Below the pieces are notes generated by a model, which searched no databases, was not told where the DNA came from, and saw only the letters and a program-made list of their open reading frames with translations. A stretch of DNA of 64,000 nt. Source: Bacillus sp. AFS015802 (GTDB lineage: Bacteria > Bacillota > Bacilli > Bacillales > Bacillaceae_B). Where the stretch lies: the NCBI RefSeq assembly GCF_002561455.1, contig NZ_NTUP01000013.1:233893-297892 (forward strand). The letters run 5' to 3'. Shown piece by piece: positions 27,378 to 35,995 of this stretch (positions are counted from its first letter, which is position 1; every line of letters begins with the position of its first letter). A program made the translations under genes and the position numbers.

Positions 27378-28652
27378 CTATATTTCGGTATTTACGAGGT
27401 AATCCTTAAAGGATTGATTTCCCTCTTCCTGGTTCGAGTCCGGTTGGTCGGAATGTTGCTGTTTTTGCTGCTGTGAAGACTGCTGTTGTGATTGTCCCTT
27501 AAACGGTCGCTCTGTATCCGCAAGTGCCTGTGAGATCTCTATCTTCTCAACATGGAGGTTTTGGGACGAAAATGCATGCTTTAACCCTTGAATATGTGAA
27601 TCCAACATGTCTTTGGCACTTGCCGTAGAAGCCAGGATCTTCGCTGTCATGACCCCATTTTGCTGCAGAAGCTCTATTCTCAATGATCCCAATTGTTCCG
27701 GGTAAAGTTTAATCAATAATTTACTCATGTTAGGTTGAACCATCATATTCGATTTACTCAAGATATTCTGGAATTCTTTAACAAACTGCTCGTATTGAAC
27801 GGAGCGACTGGTCGATGTCAGGCTCATTGAGAAAGTATCGGTCTTTGACAGTACAAAAGGAAAATTGGTTCCTTGATTTGACAGAATATGTTTCTTATCC
27901 AGGGTGGAAGCATCCGCCTTAGGATTCTTTTCAAGGGTTTCGTCAGGTAATCGACGTGTATAGGCTTCTCTTAGAACCCGGGACCACCCACCGGGGGGTT
28001 GACCCATTTTCGATACCGATCCTTCTATTCCTGTTTGGATATTCTTCACCATCTCTTTTAGCTCAGAAGCTTTCGAAGCATCCGTAACATGCATGTCCCG
28101 GTTACGAGCGAATAATTCCATTACCTTTGAGAGCTTCAGGGCATCCTCAATTCGTCCCTGAGTGTTCATCCCTTGCAGTGCGTTCTCAATCACAGACTTT
28201 AACCCTTTGACATCCTGGGTAAGGGCAGATTGCAGGAGTTGCAGTGCACCAAGAAGGTTATCATAAACGTCTTTACTGGAAGCAGGAGAGGCCAAGGTCC
28301 CTAACAGGACGGACTTCATATCAGAGAAAAGTGTTTGGATTTCCCCTGTATTCACACCGATCACGTCAGCGATTTGCTCAATATCAAGTTCTTTCACTTT
28401 GGATAATTCGTCAATCTGCGCTTGGGACAGGCCGAGCTCTTCCATCTCATCCGCCGCAAGAATGGCTTGGAGGTTAGCGAGAAGTGAGAGGGCACCATCC
28501 TGTTCTTTTATTTCTTCCTTCCCACTAACCTGATTGGAGACAAAGCCCAGAAGTTGTCTAGAAAATCCTTCCATTCCTTTTTTGTGCAGGGCCGTTCCCT
28601 TACTCATCGATGTCAGAGTGCTTGCCTGTGGAGTACCGATTCCGATTTCCAT
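27378..28652 (-). CDS. fliK: Hook-length control protein FliK
   Basis: Secreted ruler that triggers the FlhB specificity switch. The long variable N-terminal part is hydrophilic and helical. The conserved C-terminal hook-length domain (about 300-385) contains LLIKLYPEQLGSLRIELLQQ, VMTAKILAS and LKHAFSSQNLHVEKIEI. The tail after 385 is Gln-rich (SQQQSSQQQKQQ). 424 residues. Its C-domain resembles the end of YlqG at 47693-49471. Confidence 0.92.
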   Translation of the reverse strand: MEIGIGTPQASTLTSMSKGTALHKKGMEGFSRQLLGFVSNQVSGKEEIKEQDGALSLLANLQAILAADEMEELGLSQAQIDELSKVKELDIEQIADVIGVNTGEIQTLFSDMKSVLLGTLASPASSKDVYDNLLGALQLLQSALTQDVKGLKSVIENALQGMNTQGRIEDALKLSKVMELFARNRDMHVTDASKASELKEMVKNIQTGIEGSVSKMGQPPGGWSRVLREAYTRRLPDETLEKNPKADASTLDKKHILSNQGTNFPFVLSKTDTFSMSLTSTSRSVQYEQFVKEFQNILSKSNMMVQPNMSKLLIKLYPEQLGSLRIELLQQNGVMTAKILASTASAKDMLDSHIQGLKHAFSSQNLHVEKIEISQALADTERPFKGQSQQQSSQQQKQQHSDQPDSNQEEGNQSFKDYLVNTEI

Positions 28653-28684
28653 TATTTCACCTCCCTTTCATAGAAGAGATTCGA

Positions 28685-29275
28685 TCATTCACCTGCAGAT
28701 AGAAGACCAGTATACTTCGCCGCATCCTCTGGAGGCATTTTTTCCAAGATATCAGCCAGGGTATCAGGTTTGATATTTGATAGAATCTTCATCGCCTCTT
28801 CATCTTCCATATTCATAAGAACCGGAGCGGCACTCTTTGCTGACATCGATTCAAATGTACTGACTACTTCTTTAAATGCGCGTTTGTTCTCTTCCCCTAT
28901 TTGCCGTAATTCAGCCAGTTCCTCTTTCTGCTGCTGGATGGTAGCCTGGAGTTGTTCATTTTCAGTGTCTTTTTCATCCATTTCACTTTGAAGCCTGGCC
29001 ATTTTAGCCTCTTGATCTTCCATTGAAGCTTTTAATGAAATGATTCTCTCTTGTAATTGTTTACGGTCCACCGCATCATCTGAAGGAATGACCTTGGCCA
29101 AAAAAGGAATATCAGAGCTTAATGATTGTGCTTTCTCAAATACATTGATCCCTGAAAACGTCATGATGACCAAAGCGAAGGTGATTGCAAACAAGAGAGG
29201 AATGACGATGATAAAAATAAATCTTTGGAAACGATTGTGTGACTCTTTCTTTTCCTCTTCGATTACCTTTGCCAT
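28685..29275 (-). CDS. YlxF/MotE-like flagellar protein
   Basis: Membrane-anchored protein of the fla/che operon (B. subtilis ylxF). The 196 residues have a basic N-terminus, one membrane segment (about 20-42), a long coiled coil (about 75-130, repeated E, Q and L), and a C-terminal MgtE-N/FliG-like helical repeat (AMKILSNIKPDTLADILEKM). MotE proteins of this shape help fold or stabilise the stator MotB; that role here is inferred. Confidence 0.8.
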   Translation of the reverse strand: MAKVIEEEKKESHNRFQRFIFIIVIPLLFAITFALVIMTFSGINVFEKAQSLSSDIPFLAKVIPSDDAVDRKQLQERIISLKASMEDQEAKMARLQSEMDEKDTENEQLQATIQQQKEELAELRQIGEENKRAFKEVVSTFESMSAKSAAPVLMNMEDEEAMKILSNIKPDTLADILEKMPPEDAAKYTGLLSAGE

Positions 29276-29279
29276 GAAA

Positions 29280-29726
29280 TCACCTTACTCCCCGTTTCAT
29301 ATATTGGACGACGGACACTTCGTCTAACTGTTTATTTTCATTGAATTGGATATTTTGAAGGAAACGTCCGAAATCTCTTTCTTTCATTTTTTCGTACTTT
29401 TTCACTTCAACATTCATATCCACAAGCTTTTCTTCGTACCAGTTCATCCGATTGCGCGCTTGTATCACCAGGTCCTGGTAGTACGAAATGGTCTTCTCAA
29501 GGTTGGTGATGAACTGTTGATGATGACGAATATCCTGAACGGATAAGCCCCCTTGTAATTTAGTTTCCTGATGGAGTTCAAGGGTTTCTTTCTTTTTCAA
29601 GAGTTCATATAGCTTCTCGGCAACTGTTTCGAACTTTTCGATAGAGCTTCTATACATCTCTTGGACTTCATCTTTTTCTTTTTCTTTTAACGACAGTATT
29701 CGCTGAAATTTGTACTGATAACTCAT
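29280..29726 (-). CDS. fliJ: Flagellar export chaperone FliJ
   Basis: Coiled-coil stalk of the FliI ATPase that couples ATP hydrolysis to export. The 148 residues are almost entirely heptad-type helix from YQYKFQRILSLKEKEKDEV to the end, with a GGLSVQDIRHHQQF hinge. An ATG at 29735 overlaps the fliI stop but touches its AAAGGTGG site. The ATG at 29726, nine bases away and aligning with the B. subtilis start (MxYQ.KFQ), is preferred. Confidence 0.92.
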   Translation of the reverse strand: MSYQYKFQRILSLKEKEKDEVQEMYRSSIEKFETVAEKLYELLKKKETLELHQETKLQGGLSVQDIRHHQQFITNLEKTISYYQDLVIQARNRMNWYEEKLVDMNVEVKKYEKMKERDFGRFLQNIQFNENKQLDEVSVVQYMKRGVR

Positions 29727-29731
29727 CCGAT

Positions 29732-31051
29732 TCATCCACCTTTTTCCGATAGCTCAATAAGTTCATCAACACTTGCGGGAAGAGAGACCTTTTCGTAAAC
29801 ACCCTGTTTCAAAAAGGAAACGATACCTGGATAATATTGAATGGCCTCATCGACTTCACGGGATGTTCCCTTTTTGTAGGCCCCAATCTGAATCAGGTCT
29901 TCAGAGTTCATATACGTACTCAATAACTCCCTTATTCTGGTTGCCGCATGTAAATGTTCCTTTGAGGCCAGGTGATTCATTAAGCGGCTGACACTTTTCA
30001 AGATATTGATGGCAGGGTATTGGCCCCGATTAGAGATTTGGCGGTCCAACACGATATGACCGTCAAGGATCCCCCTCACTGTGTCTGAAATAGGCTCATT
30101 CAGATCATCACCATCTACAAGAACGGTATAAAACGCTGTAATGCTTCCATTCAGGTTGGTCCCTGTCCTCTCCAGTAACTTCGGTAATATGGCGAATACA
30201 GATGGGGTATATCCTTTGGTCGTAGGTGGTTCTCCGACTGCTAAACCGATTTCCCTCTGCGCCATGGCTACCCTTGTGGCTGAATCCATCATCAGCATGA
30301 CATTCAGCCCTTTATCACGGAAATATTCCGCAATCGCGGTGGCCGTGAAGGCTCCTTTGATTCTCATAAGGGCGGGCTGGTCAGATGTGGCAGCCACTAC
30401 AATCGTTCGTTTCAACCCCTCTTCACCTAAATCTCTTTCAATGAATTCCCTTACTTCCCTGCCACGCTCTCCGACCAGTGCGATGACATTCAGGTCCGCT
30501 TTTGTATTCCTGGCGATCATACCAAGCAATGTACTTTTCCCAACGCCGCTCCCGGCAAAAATCCCTACCCTCTGTCCTTTACCGACCGTCAACATGCTGT
30601 CGATGGCTTTTACACCAACCTCCATTTTTTCATCGATTGGAGGTCTTGATAATGGATTGGGTGGCTCCTGTTCCGTGTAGGCGGTACTTAATCCTGACGG
30701 CAATTGACTGCCATCAAGGGGGTTCCCCAAGGAATCGATCACTTTCCCGATCAACGATGGTCCTATTTTAATTTCCAACGGCTTTGCAGTCGCTTCCACT
30801 AAACTGCCCGGAGAAATATCCTGCATGTTCGTGTATGGCATAAGGATGACTAAATCATCATTAAACCCGACGACTTCCGCTTGTATCACTTTTTGCTTGC
30901 CGCGGGAGAAAATATGAATATGACATACCTCACCAACAGAGCTTTCCGGGCCTTGTGACTCGATCATCAACCCGACAACCCGCTTCACTTTCCCGAACTT
31001 CTTAAAAGTAGGGATGTGTGGAATATGAGAGATAAGATCTACAGCCTTCAT
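29732..31051 (-). CDS. fliI: Flagellum-specific ATPase FliI
   Basis: Hexameric F1-like ATPase of flagellar export. In the 439 residues the Walker A GIFAGSGVGKST is at 163-174. ALVGERGREVREFIERDLG, VMLMMDSATRVAMAQREIGLA (Walker B region) and YTPSVFAILPKLLERTG follow. The start overlaps the fliH TGA by four bases (ATGA), and fliJ follows closely. Confidence 0.96.
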   Translation of the reverse strand: MKAVDLISHIPHIPTFKKFGKVKRVVGLMIESQGPESSVGEVCHIHIFSRGKQKVIQAEVVGFNDDLVILMPYTNMQDISPGSLVEATAKPLEIKIGPSLIGKVIDSLGNPLDGSQLPSGLSTAYTEQEPPNPLSRPPIDEKMEVGVKAIDSMLTVGKGQRVGIFAGSGVGKSTLLGMIARNTKADLNVIALVGERGREVREFIERDLGEEGLKRTIVVAATSDQPALMRIKGAFTATAIAEYFRDKGLNVMLMMDSATRVAMAQREIGLAVGEPPTTKGYTPSVFAILPKLLERTGTNLNGSITAFYTVLVDGDDLNEPISDTVRGILDGHIVLDRQISNRGQYPAINILKSVSRLMNHLASKEHLHAATRIRELLSTYMNSEDLIQIGAYKKGTSREVDEAIQYYPGIVSFLKQGVYEKVSLPASVDELIELSEKGG

Positions 31052-31821
31052 TCCTCTTCACCTTCCAGGAGGTGGTGCAGCTTCAACTTTAATTCTCTTA
31101 ATTGGGAGTCGATGCTGACAATGACCCGCCCCTGATTCGTTTCGATATAGCACTCTTCAGGCTCTAGATCATCGTTGGCGTAAATGAAACATTGAATATC
31201 TGTCGGGAACATCACTTCGAGTTCGGATTTATTTTCTGCGAGAAGCTTATGCCTGGAAGGGTGAACATGAATCTGGATGTGCGGCAGATCTCTCACTTCC
31301 TTCAACCCCCGTTCCACGATGGAAAGGAATTGCTCCGGTTCTTCCTCGAGCTTCCGATTCAAGATTTTCTCAGCACATGCGATCCCCAGATCGACAATGA
31401 CTTTCTCTGCCCTCTGAATATAACCGTCATACTGTTCCCTATTACTCGCGGTTATCTCATTTGCTTCCTGCAGTTTGTCCAGGTATTCCCGGTAGCCTTT
31501 ATTCCTGCCTTCTTCTTCTCCCTGAAGGTATCCGGTATTATAAGCCTCCTGCATGAGCTTCTCACGTTCTGTTATCCAACTTTCTTTTTCATGATTCAAT
31601 CGTTCTTCTTCCTGACGAATCATTGCTTGTGCTTCCTGGATGAGTCGTTCCGCTTCACTGGTCGCCTGTTCTATGATTTGATCTCTTCGAAAGGACGCAT
31701 GGCCTAAAAGTAATTCTTCCTGTGCGGGTACTTCTTCCATCTGGCTCACTCTCTTAAGAGATATGACCTTTTGGTTCTCCTCAATGGTTTGAGCCAAGGT
31801 AGACTTTATGATCCTAGACAA
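31048..31821 (-). CDS. fliH: Flagellar export ATPase regulator FliH
   Basis: Stator-like inhibitor and targeting partner of FliI. The sequence has an N-terminal basic helix, a Glu/Gln-rich coiled coil (about 40-115), and a C-terminal FliI-binding domain with ACAEKILNRKLEEEPEQF and VRDLPHIQIHVHPSRH. An in-frame ATG at 31860 lies deep inside fliG. GGTGGAGGA followed by eight bases selects the TTG at 31821 (MSRIIKSTLAQ), giving 257 residues and an eight-base overlap with fliG. Confidence 0.88.
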   Translation of the reverse strand: MSRIIKSTLAQTIEENQKVISLKRVSQMEEVPAQEELLLGHASFRRDQIIEQATSEAERLIQEAQAMIRQEEERLNHEKESWITEREKLMQEAYNTGYLQGEEEGRNKGYREYLDKLQEANEITASNREQYDGYIQRAEKVIVDLGIACAEKILNRKLEEEPEQFLSIVERGLKEVRDLPHIQIHVHPSRHKLLAENKSELEVMFPTDIQCFIYANDDLEPEECYIETNQGRVIVSIDSQLRELKLKLHHLLEGEEE

Positions 31822-32827
31822 TAATATCGTCTCCTCCACCACGGGCGATGATGATTTCACCTGAATCCTCTAATCTTCTAATGACGGCTACAATCCGTGA
31901 CTGAGCTTCTTCCACATCCCGTAATCGAACCGGCCCCATGAATTCCATTTCTTCTTTGAGGGTTTCAACCATCCTGTTGGACATATTCCTGAATACCACT
32001 TCTTTCACTTCATCGCTTGACACTTTAAGCGACAGTAAGAGATCTTCATTATCACAATCACGGATGACGCGTTGGATGGAACGGCCGTCAAGTGTGACAA
32101 TATCCTCAAACACAAACATTCTCTTTTTGATTTCTTCGGCTAATTCCGGATCTTGAATTTCGAGGGCATCAAGAATCGTTTTCTCAGTAGAGCGATCCAC
32201 TCCATTTAACACTTCCACTACAGCTTCCACTCCGCCGGTTTGTGTGTAATCCTGGGTAACCGTAGCAGAAAGTTTTCGTTCTAAAATGGCTTCCACTTCA
32301 CTGATCACTTCCGGAGAGGTACCATCCATCACCGCGATCCGCCTTGCGATATCTGCTTGAACTTCCTGCGGAAGCTCTGAGAGGATCTGCCCTGCCTGCT
32401 GCGGTTCCAAGTAAGATAGAATAAGCGCGATTGTTTGAGGATGTTCATTCTGGATGAAGTTGAGAATTTGAGCAGCATCCGCTCTCCTTGCAAAGTCAAA
32501 AGGTTTGACCTGTAAGGATGAGGTCAGTCGATTGATGATGGCTGAAGCTTGCTCTGATCCCAGTGCCTTTTCCAAAACGGTTTTGGCGTAGCCGATCCCC
32601 CCTTGGGAAATATAGTCCTGGGCAATGGCGATATTGTGGAACTCTTCTAAAATATCTTCCTTCGCTTCCGTTTCCACCTTTTTCACCCCGGAAATCTCTA
32701 ATGTCAATTTCTCGATTTCCTCTTCTGACAAATGCTTATACACAGATGCCGATACATCAGGACCAAGAGAGATCAGGAGGATGGCCGCCTTTTGTTTTCC
32801 CGTTAAACCTTTCTCTCTTCTCACCAT
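31814..32827 (-). CDS. fliG: Flagellar motor switch protein FliG
   Basis: C-ring torque protein joining the MS ring to stators. Middle and C-terminal domains are strongly conserved: EHPQTIALILSYLEPQQAG with the EHPQ motif near 126, and the charged torque helix with VRLRDVEEAQSRIV. It ends GGGDDIIV as in B. subtilis. An ATG two codons earlier is one base from AGGAGG; the ATG at 32827 (MVRREKGLTGKQK) has a seven-base spacer and is preferred (337 residues). Confidence 0.94.
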   Translation of the reverse strand: MVRREKGLTGKQKAAILLISLGPDVSASVYKHLSEEEIEKLTLEISGVKKVETEAKEDILEEFHNIAIAQDYISQGGIGYAKTVLEKALGSEQASAIINRLTSSLQVKPFDFARRADAAQILNFIQNEHPQTIALILSYLEPQQAGQILSELPQEVQADIARRIAVMDGTSPEVISEVEAILERKLSATVTQDYTQTGGVEAVVEVLNGVDRSTEKTILDALEIQDPELAEEIKKRMFVFEDIVTLDGRSIQRVIRDCDNEDLLLSLKVSSDEVKEVVFRNMSNRMVETLKEEMEFMGPVRLRDVEEAQSRIVAVIRRLEDSGEIIIARGGGDDIIV

Positions 32828-32838
32828 GTTCATTCCTC

Positions 32839-34437
32839 CTAATCCTCTGCTAACCAGGTGCGTAACAGTTTCGCAAATTCTTCTGGTTTATCTTTAGCCA
32901 TTCTCTCCAGCTGCTTACGTCGTATCGAACCTTCTGTTTCTTCTTTCGGTTCAATATCAGGGATATGGACGGGCTCTCTTGTTTCTTCATATTCCATTTC
33001 TTCCATTTGCTCTTTCTTTCGTGAACGCATTAAGAAGAATACCAACAGAAGAATCACTACAAGGAGAATGCCTCCAACAACATATATCCACCAAGGCAGG
33101 ACAGGTTTCTGTTCAGATGCGACGTCTACTTTCCCATTGAATGGTTGAATCGAAACGACTACCTTATCTTCAATTGCCGCATCAGTCAGCTCAGGGTTTG
33201 CTTCCTTATCGATGGACGTTCGGACGATCGTAGACAGTACTTGGCGTATATCATCAACTCTGCCTTGAGGTAATGACGACTCCTCTTCAGGATTAGGAGG
33301 CTCCACCATGACCTGTATACCAAGATCTCTTATTTTATAAGGACTTTCTACTATTTCTTTTTTAATGCGGTTCACTTCGCTGTTGATCGTTTCTTCCATT
33401 CGCTCATAATCACCATTCGATTCTGAACTCGAGCCATATGTAACCCCGCTATTGGTAGGTTCATTGGCATCTCCTGCTCCCGGTGTCCCCCCCGGATTTG
33501 CGCCTTCACCCGAGAAGGTTTCGGTTATTCGCTGAGCACTGACAGCAATTCCTTCAATATTTTCTTCATCAACGGGAGTCACGAGGTTTTCTTCACGGTT
33601 TTCTTGGGTAAAGTCAATATCAGTTGTAACGGAAACGACTACCTTGTTAAAGCCGATCAGCGTACCGAGCATATTTTGAACCTGCCGTTGAATATCCCGT
33701 TCGACTTCTTTCTTTACATTCATTTGCTGGGCAAAATTCCCGCTTCCCATGGAATCATTTTGTGATTCTAAATCAAAATACTCAAAATACTGGTTCATGA
33801 TGACGATATTCTCAGTAGGCAGGTCAGGCACACTTTTGGATACAAGATGATAAAGTGACTTGATTTGCTTTTGGTCAAACGAAAAGCCGGGCTTCGTATC
33901 CAATACGATGGAAGCAGATGCATTCTGAACATCATCATCTAAGAAAATCTGTTTCTCAGGTAGGTTGATCATGACTTTTGCATCCTGTATCCCATCTATC
34001 CCTTTCATCAGATCAGCTAATTCCGTTTGCATGGCATCCAGTTTCATCACATTGAATTCATTATCTGTCATACCAAATCCGGCATTTTGACTAAAAAAGC
34101 TGTAGTCGATGCTTCCAGAGTTAGGAATTCCCTCTGCCGCAAGTTCAACTTTCAATGTATCCACTTGCTCATTAGGGACCATGATCGTCGAACCGCCTTC
34201 GGTGATCTCCGAAGGAATGCCTCTGCCATCCAGATTTTCTTTGATGGTACCCGTTTCTGAAGGTGATAAATTACTATATAAAGGTACGAGGGTAGTCCGT
34301 GTTGAAAAGTAACTTACCGCACTGATCAGAATGACAGATATCAGGAAGATGGCTCCCATGCTTATTTTTTGTTTTTTGGTTCTGCTTGTCCAATACGTTT
34401 TTATCTGTTCTGTATACTTCTTAAACGATTCATTCAT
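32839..34437 (-). CDS. fliF: Flagellar MS-ring protein FliF
   Basis: Forms the MS ring in the cell membrane, the platform for flagellar assembly. The 532 residues have a first membrane helix (about 25-46), two ring-building domains with SIDYSFFSQNAGFG, VMINLPEKQIF and the Gly/Ser-rich collar insertion (about 310-345), a second membrane helix (about 449-470) and a charged cytoplasmic tail for FliG binding ending in LLRTWLAED. Confidence 0.95.
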   Translation of the reverse strand: MNESFKKYTEQIKTYWTSRTKKQKISMGAIFLISVILISAVSYFSTRTTLVPLYSNLSPSETGTIKENLDGRGIPSEITEGGSTIMVPNEQVDTLKVELAAEGIPNSGSIDYSFFSQNAGFGMTDNEFNVMKLDAMQTELADLMKGIDGIQDAKVMINLPEKQIFLDDDVQNASASIVLDTKPGFSFDQKQIKSLYHLVSKSVPDLPTENIVIMNQYFEYFDLESQNDSMGSGNFAQQMNVKKEVERDIQRQVQNMLGTLIGFNKVVVSVTTDIDFTQENREENLVTPVDEENIEGIAVSAQRITETFSGEGANPGGTPGAGDANEPTNSGVTYGSSSESNGDYERMEETINSEVNRIKKEIVESPYKIRDLGIQVMVEPPNPEEESSLPQGRVDDIRQVLSTIVRTSIDKEANPELTDAAIEDKVVVSIQPFNGKVDVASEQKPVLPWWIYVVGGILLVVILLLVFFLMRSRKKEQMEEMEYEETREPVHIPDIEPKEETEGSIRRKQLERMAKDKPEEFAKLLRTWLAED

Positions 34438-34470
34438 TACAATCCTCCGGTACTCGACTGCATGAGTCTA

Positions 34471-34776
34471 CTACATTGGCATTCTCATTATCTCTTGATA
34501 GGCTTCCACTACTTTATTTCGCACTTCCATTGTCGTTTGCAGGGTGATGCTCGCCTTTTGCGAAGCAATCATCACTTGATGGAGATCAACATTTTCACCA
34601 CGCACAAGCTTTGCCGTTAATTGATCCGACTGAACCTGCATCTGATTGACCTCATCGATGGACTTTTTAAGCAATTGACTGAAATTACCCGTCGCTTCTT
34701 GAGGAGAATTATTTTTTTTTACAAATGACGGACTTATAACACTTGGATTTACCGAACTAATATTATGTATTGCCAT
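34471..34776 (-). CDS. fliE: Hook-basal body protein FliE
   Basis: Adapter between MS ring and rod, the first secreted rod component. The 101 residues carry the family pattern FSQLLKKSIDEVNQMQVQSD, then GENVDLHQVMIASQKASITLQTTMEVRNKVVEAYQEIMRM at the C-terminus. It sits between flgC and fliF, the usual Bacillus position. Confidence 0.95.
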   Translation of the reverse strand: MAIHNISSVNPSVISPSFVKKNNSPQEATGNFSQLLKKSIDEVNQMQVQSDQLTAKLVRGENVDLHQVMIASQKASITLQTTMEVRNKVVEAYQEIMRMPM

Positions 34777-34793
34777 AGAACTGAAACCTCACT

Positions 34794-35255
34794 TTATTTA
34801 CCAATTTCCAGTGACTTCATTAACATCGCCTTATTTGCGTTAAATACCGTTACATTTGCTTCATAGGACCTTGTAGCTGAAATGAGGTCCACCATTTCCC
34901 GCAGTGGATCTACATTCGGCAACCGGACATACCCGTCATCATTTGCATCGGGATGCTCCGGGTCATAAACCATTTTGAACGGTGTATCTTTATCCTCCTC
35001 GATGCGGGATACCTTGACTCCATTGCCCACAGAGTGATCATCTCTCGTATTCATTGCCTTATTTAGAAAAGAGGAAAACTGATTTTCCTTCGGCGCCATC
35101 ACTACAGACTTCCTTTGGTAAGGCTGCCACTCACCATTCACCATCCTCCCTCTCGTTGTGTCCACATTTGCCATGTTGGATGAAATGACATCCATCCTTA
35201 AGCGCTGGGCAGTCAGAGCAGAAGCGGTTGTATTCATACCTGTAAACAATCCCAT
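34794..35255 (-). CDS. flgC: Proximal rod protein FlgC
   Basis: Rod subunit with N- and C-terminal coiled segments typical of axial proteins: TTASALTAQRLRMDVISSNMANVDTTRG at the start and VDLISATRSYEANVTVFNANKAMLMKSLEIGK at the end, plus VRLPNVDPLREMVD. 153 residues. The start lies two bases after the flgB stop. Confidence 0.96.
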   Translation of the reverse strand: MGLFTGMNTTASALTAQRLRMDVISSNMANVDTTRGRMVNGEWQPYQRKSVVMAPKENQFSSFLNKAMNTRDDHSVGNGVKVSRIEEDKDTPFKMVYDPEHPDANDDGYVRLPNVDPLREMVDLISATRSYEANVTVFNANKAMLMKSLEIGK

Positions 35256-35257
35256 GC

Positions 35258-35647
35258 CTACTTACCTCCCCTTATGACTGTTTGCAGACTGTTAAACTTC
35301 CCGTTAATACGGTCTGACAGGGCATTAAAATAAATTTGGTTTGTTGCCATCTCCGACATTTCCTGATCCAGATCTACACCATTTCCATTATGATTATACT
35401 GATAATTTGACTTCGTCTTTACTGCTGGATGTTCACTGTTTGAATGAAAGGTAAAATGACGTTGATCGGTTCTTTTCGCTTCAAGTTGTTGAAGGGATTG
35501 ATCTAACATCGACTTAAATTCTACCTTTTTTGCTTTATAATTCGGTGTATCGACGTTCGCGATATTTTGAGATATGACTTTCTGATTTAAAGAGGCATAA
35601 TTCAGCCCGTTTTCTAGAGTTGTGAACGTGTTGGAAAAAAGTTTCAC
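35258..35647 (-). CDS. flgB: Proximal rod protein FlgB
   Basis: First gene of the fla/che operon and a rod subunit. The frame is open further upstream to a TTG at 35683, but GAGGT lies seven bases before the GTG at 35647. That start gives MKLFSNTFTTLENGL and 130 residues, the family length. ISQNIANVDTPNYKAKKVEF is the axial-protein motif, and the C-terminus has RINGKFNSLQTVIRGGK. A leader of about 220 bases separates it from its promoter. Confidence 0.94.
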   Translation of the reverse strand: MKLFSNTFTTLENGLNYASLNQKVISQNIANVDTPNYKAKKVEFKSMLDQSLQQLEAKRTDQRHFTFHSNSEHPAVKTKSNYQYNHNGNGVDLDQEMSEMATNQIYFNALSDRINGKFNSLQTVIRGGK

Positions 35648-35757
35648 TTTAGGTACCTCTATCCGTTTTTTGACATGTTTCAACTATTTTTGACATATTT
35701 AGCATACAACAGTATTTATTGTAATGTTTAGCAAGATTAGTGTCTATGAATATTCCG

Positions 35758-35783
35758 TAAATTTTCAAGAAAGAGGGCGATAT
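35758..35783 (+). promoter_or_regulatory. SigD-type promoter pattern facing codY
   Basis: On the plus strand TAAA (35758-35761), a 14-base spacer and GGCGATAT (35776-35783) match the Bacillus SigD consensus TAAA-N14-16-GCCGATAT with one mismatch. It points away from flgB towards the codY 3' end, where no plus-strand gene is evident. It could make an antisense or small RNA, or be a chance match. Confidence 0.3.
35760..35774. promoter_or_regulatory. CodY-box-like site in the fla/che leader
   Basis: AATTTTCAAGAAAGA matches the 15-base CodY box AATTTTCWGAAAATT at 11 positions. It lies about 95-110 bases downstream of the predicted fla/che transcription start, beside codY. CodY represses motility in B. 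subtilis, so a roadblock site is plausible, but four mismatches keep confidence low. Confidence 0.35.
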
Positions 35784-35874
35784 TCATTGAATTCGTGACT
35801 TTTCATTCACTTTTTAACCTAATATTCCCATGGTTATTTTTACAAATAAATAGGTTTTTTCTAAAAATGTTACA

Positions 35875-35903
35875 TTTATATTACAACAAGCGCGTAATGT
35901 TAA
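35875..35903 (-). promoter_or_regulatory. SigA promoter of the fla/che operon
   Basis: On the minus strand TTAACA (35903-35898), a 17-base spacer and TATAAA (35880-35875) each match the vegetative hexamers at five of six positions. It lies in the 640-base gap between codY and flgB and would give a leader of about 220 bases. It is the best vegetative match in that gap. The gap otherwise holds the codY terminator, a palindrome and AT-rich sequence without a convincing gene. Confidence 0.6.
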
Positions 35904-35995
35904 AAACGTTTCTTCCATTGGCAGTCGATTCCCGACAAAAATATGCTAATGAAGCGGAAGATTATATAATCATTTCATCCCCTGCATAAGAAAAC

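Noticed and set aside
30141..30680. Long plus-strand ORF opposite fliI (also 31192-31707 opposite fliH and 42092-42625 opposite topA)
   Set aside because: They lie wholly antisense to well-conserved genes, lack ribosome sites and show no protein-like pattern.
35795..35989. 64-codon plus-strand ORF in the codY-fla/che gap
   Set aside because: GTG start, no ribosome site, AT-driven composition and no recognisable domain; the gap is better explained as regulatory.
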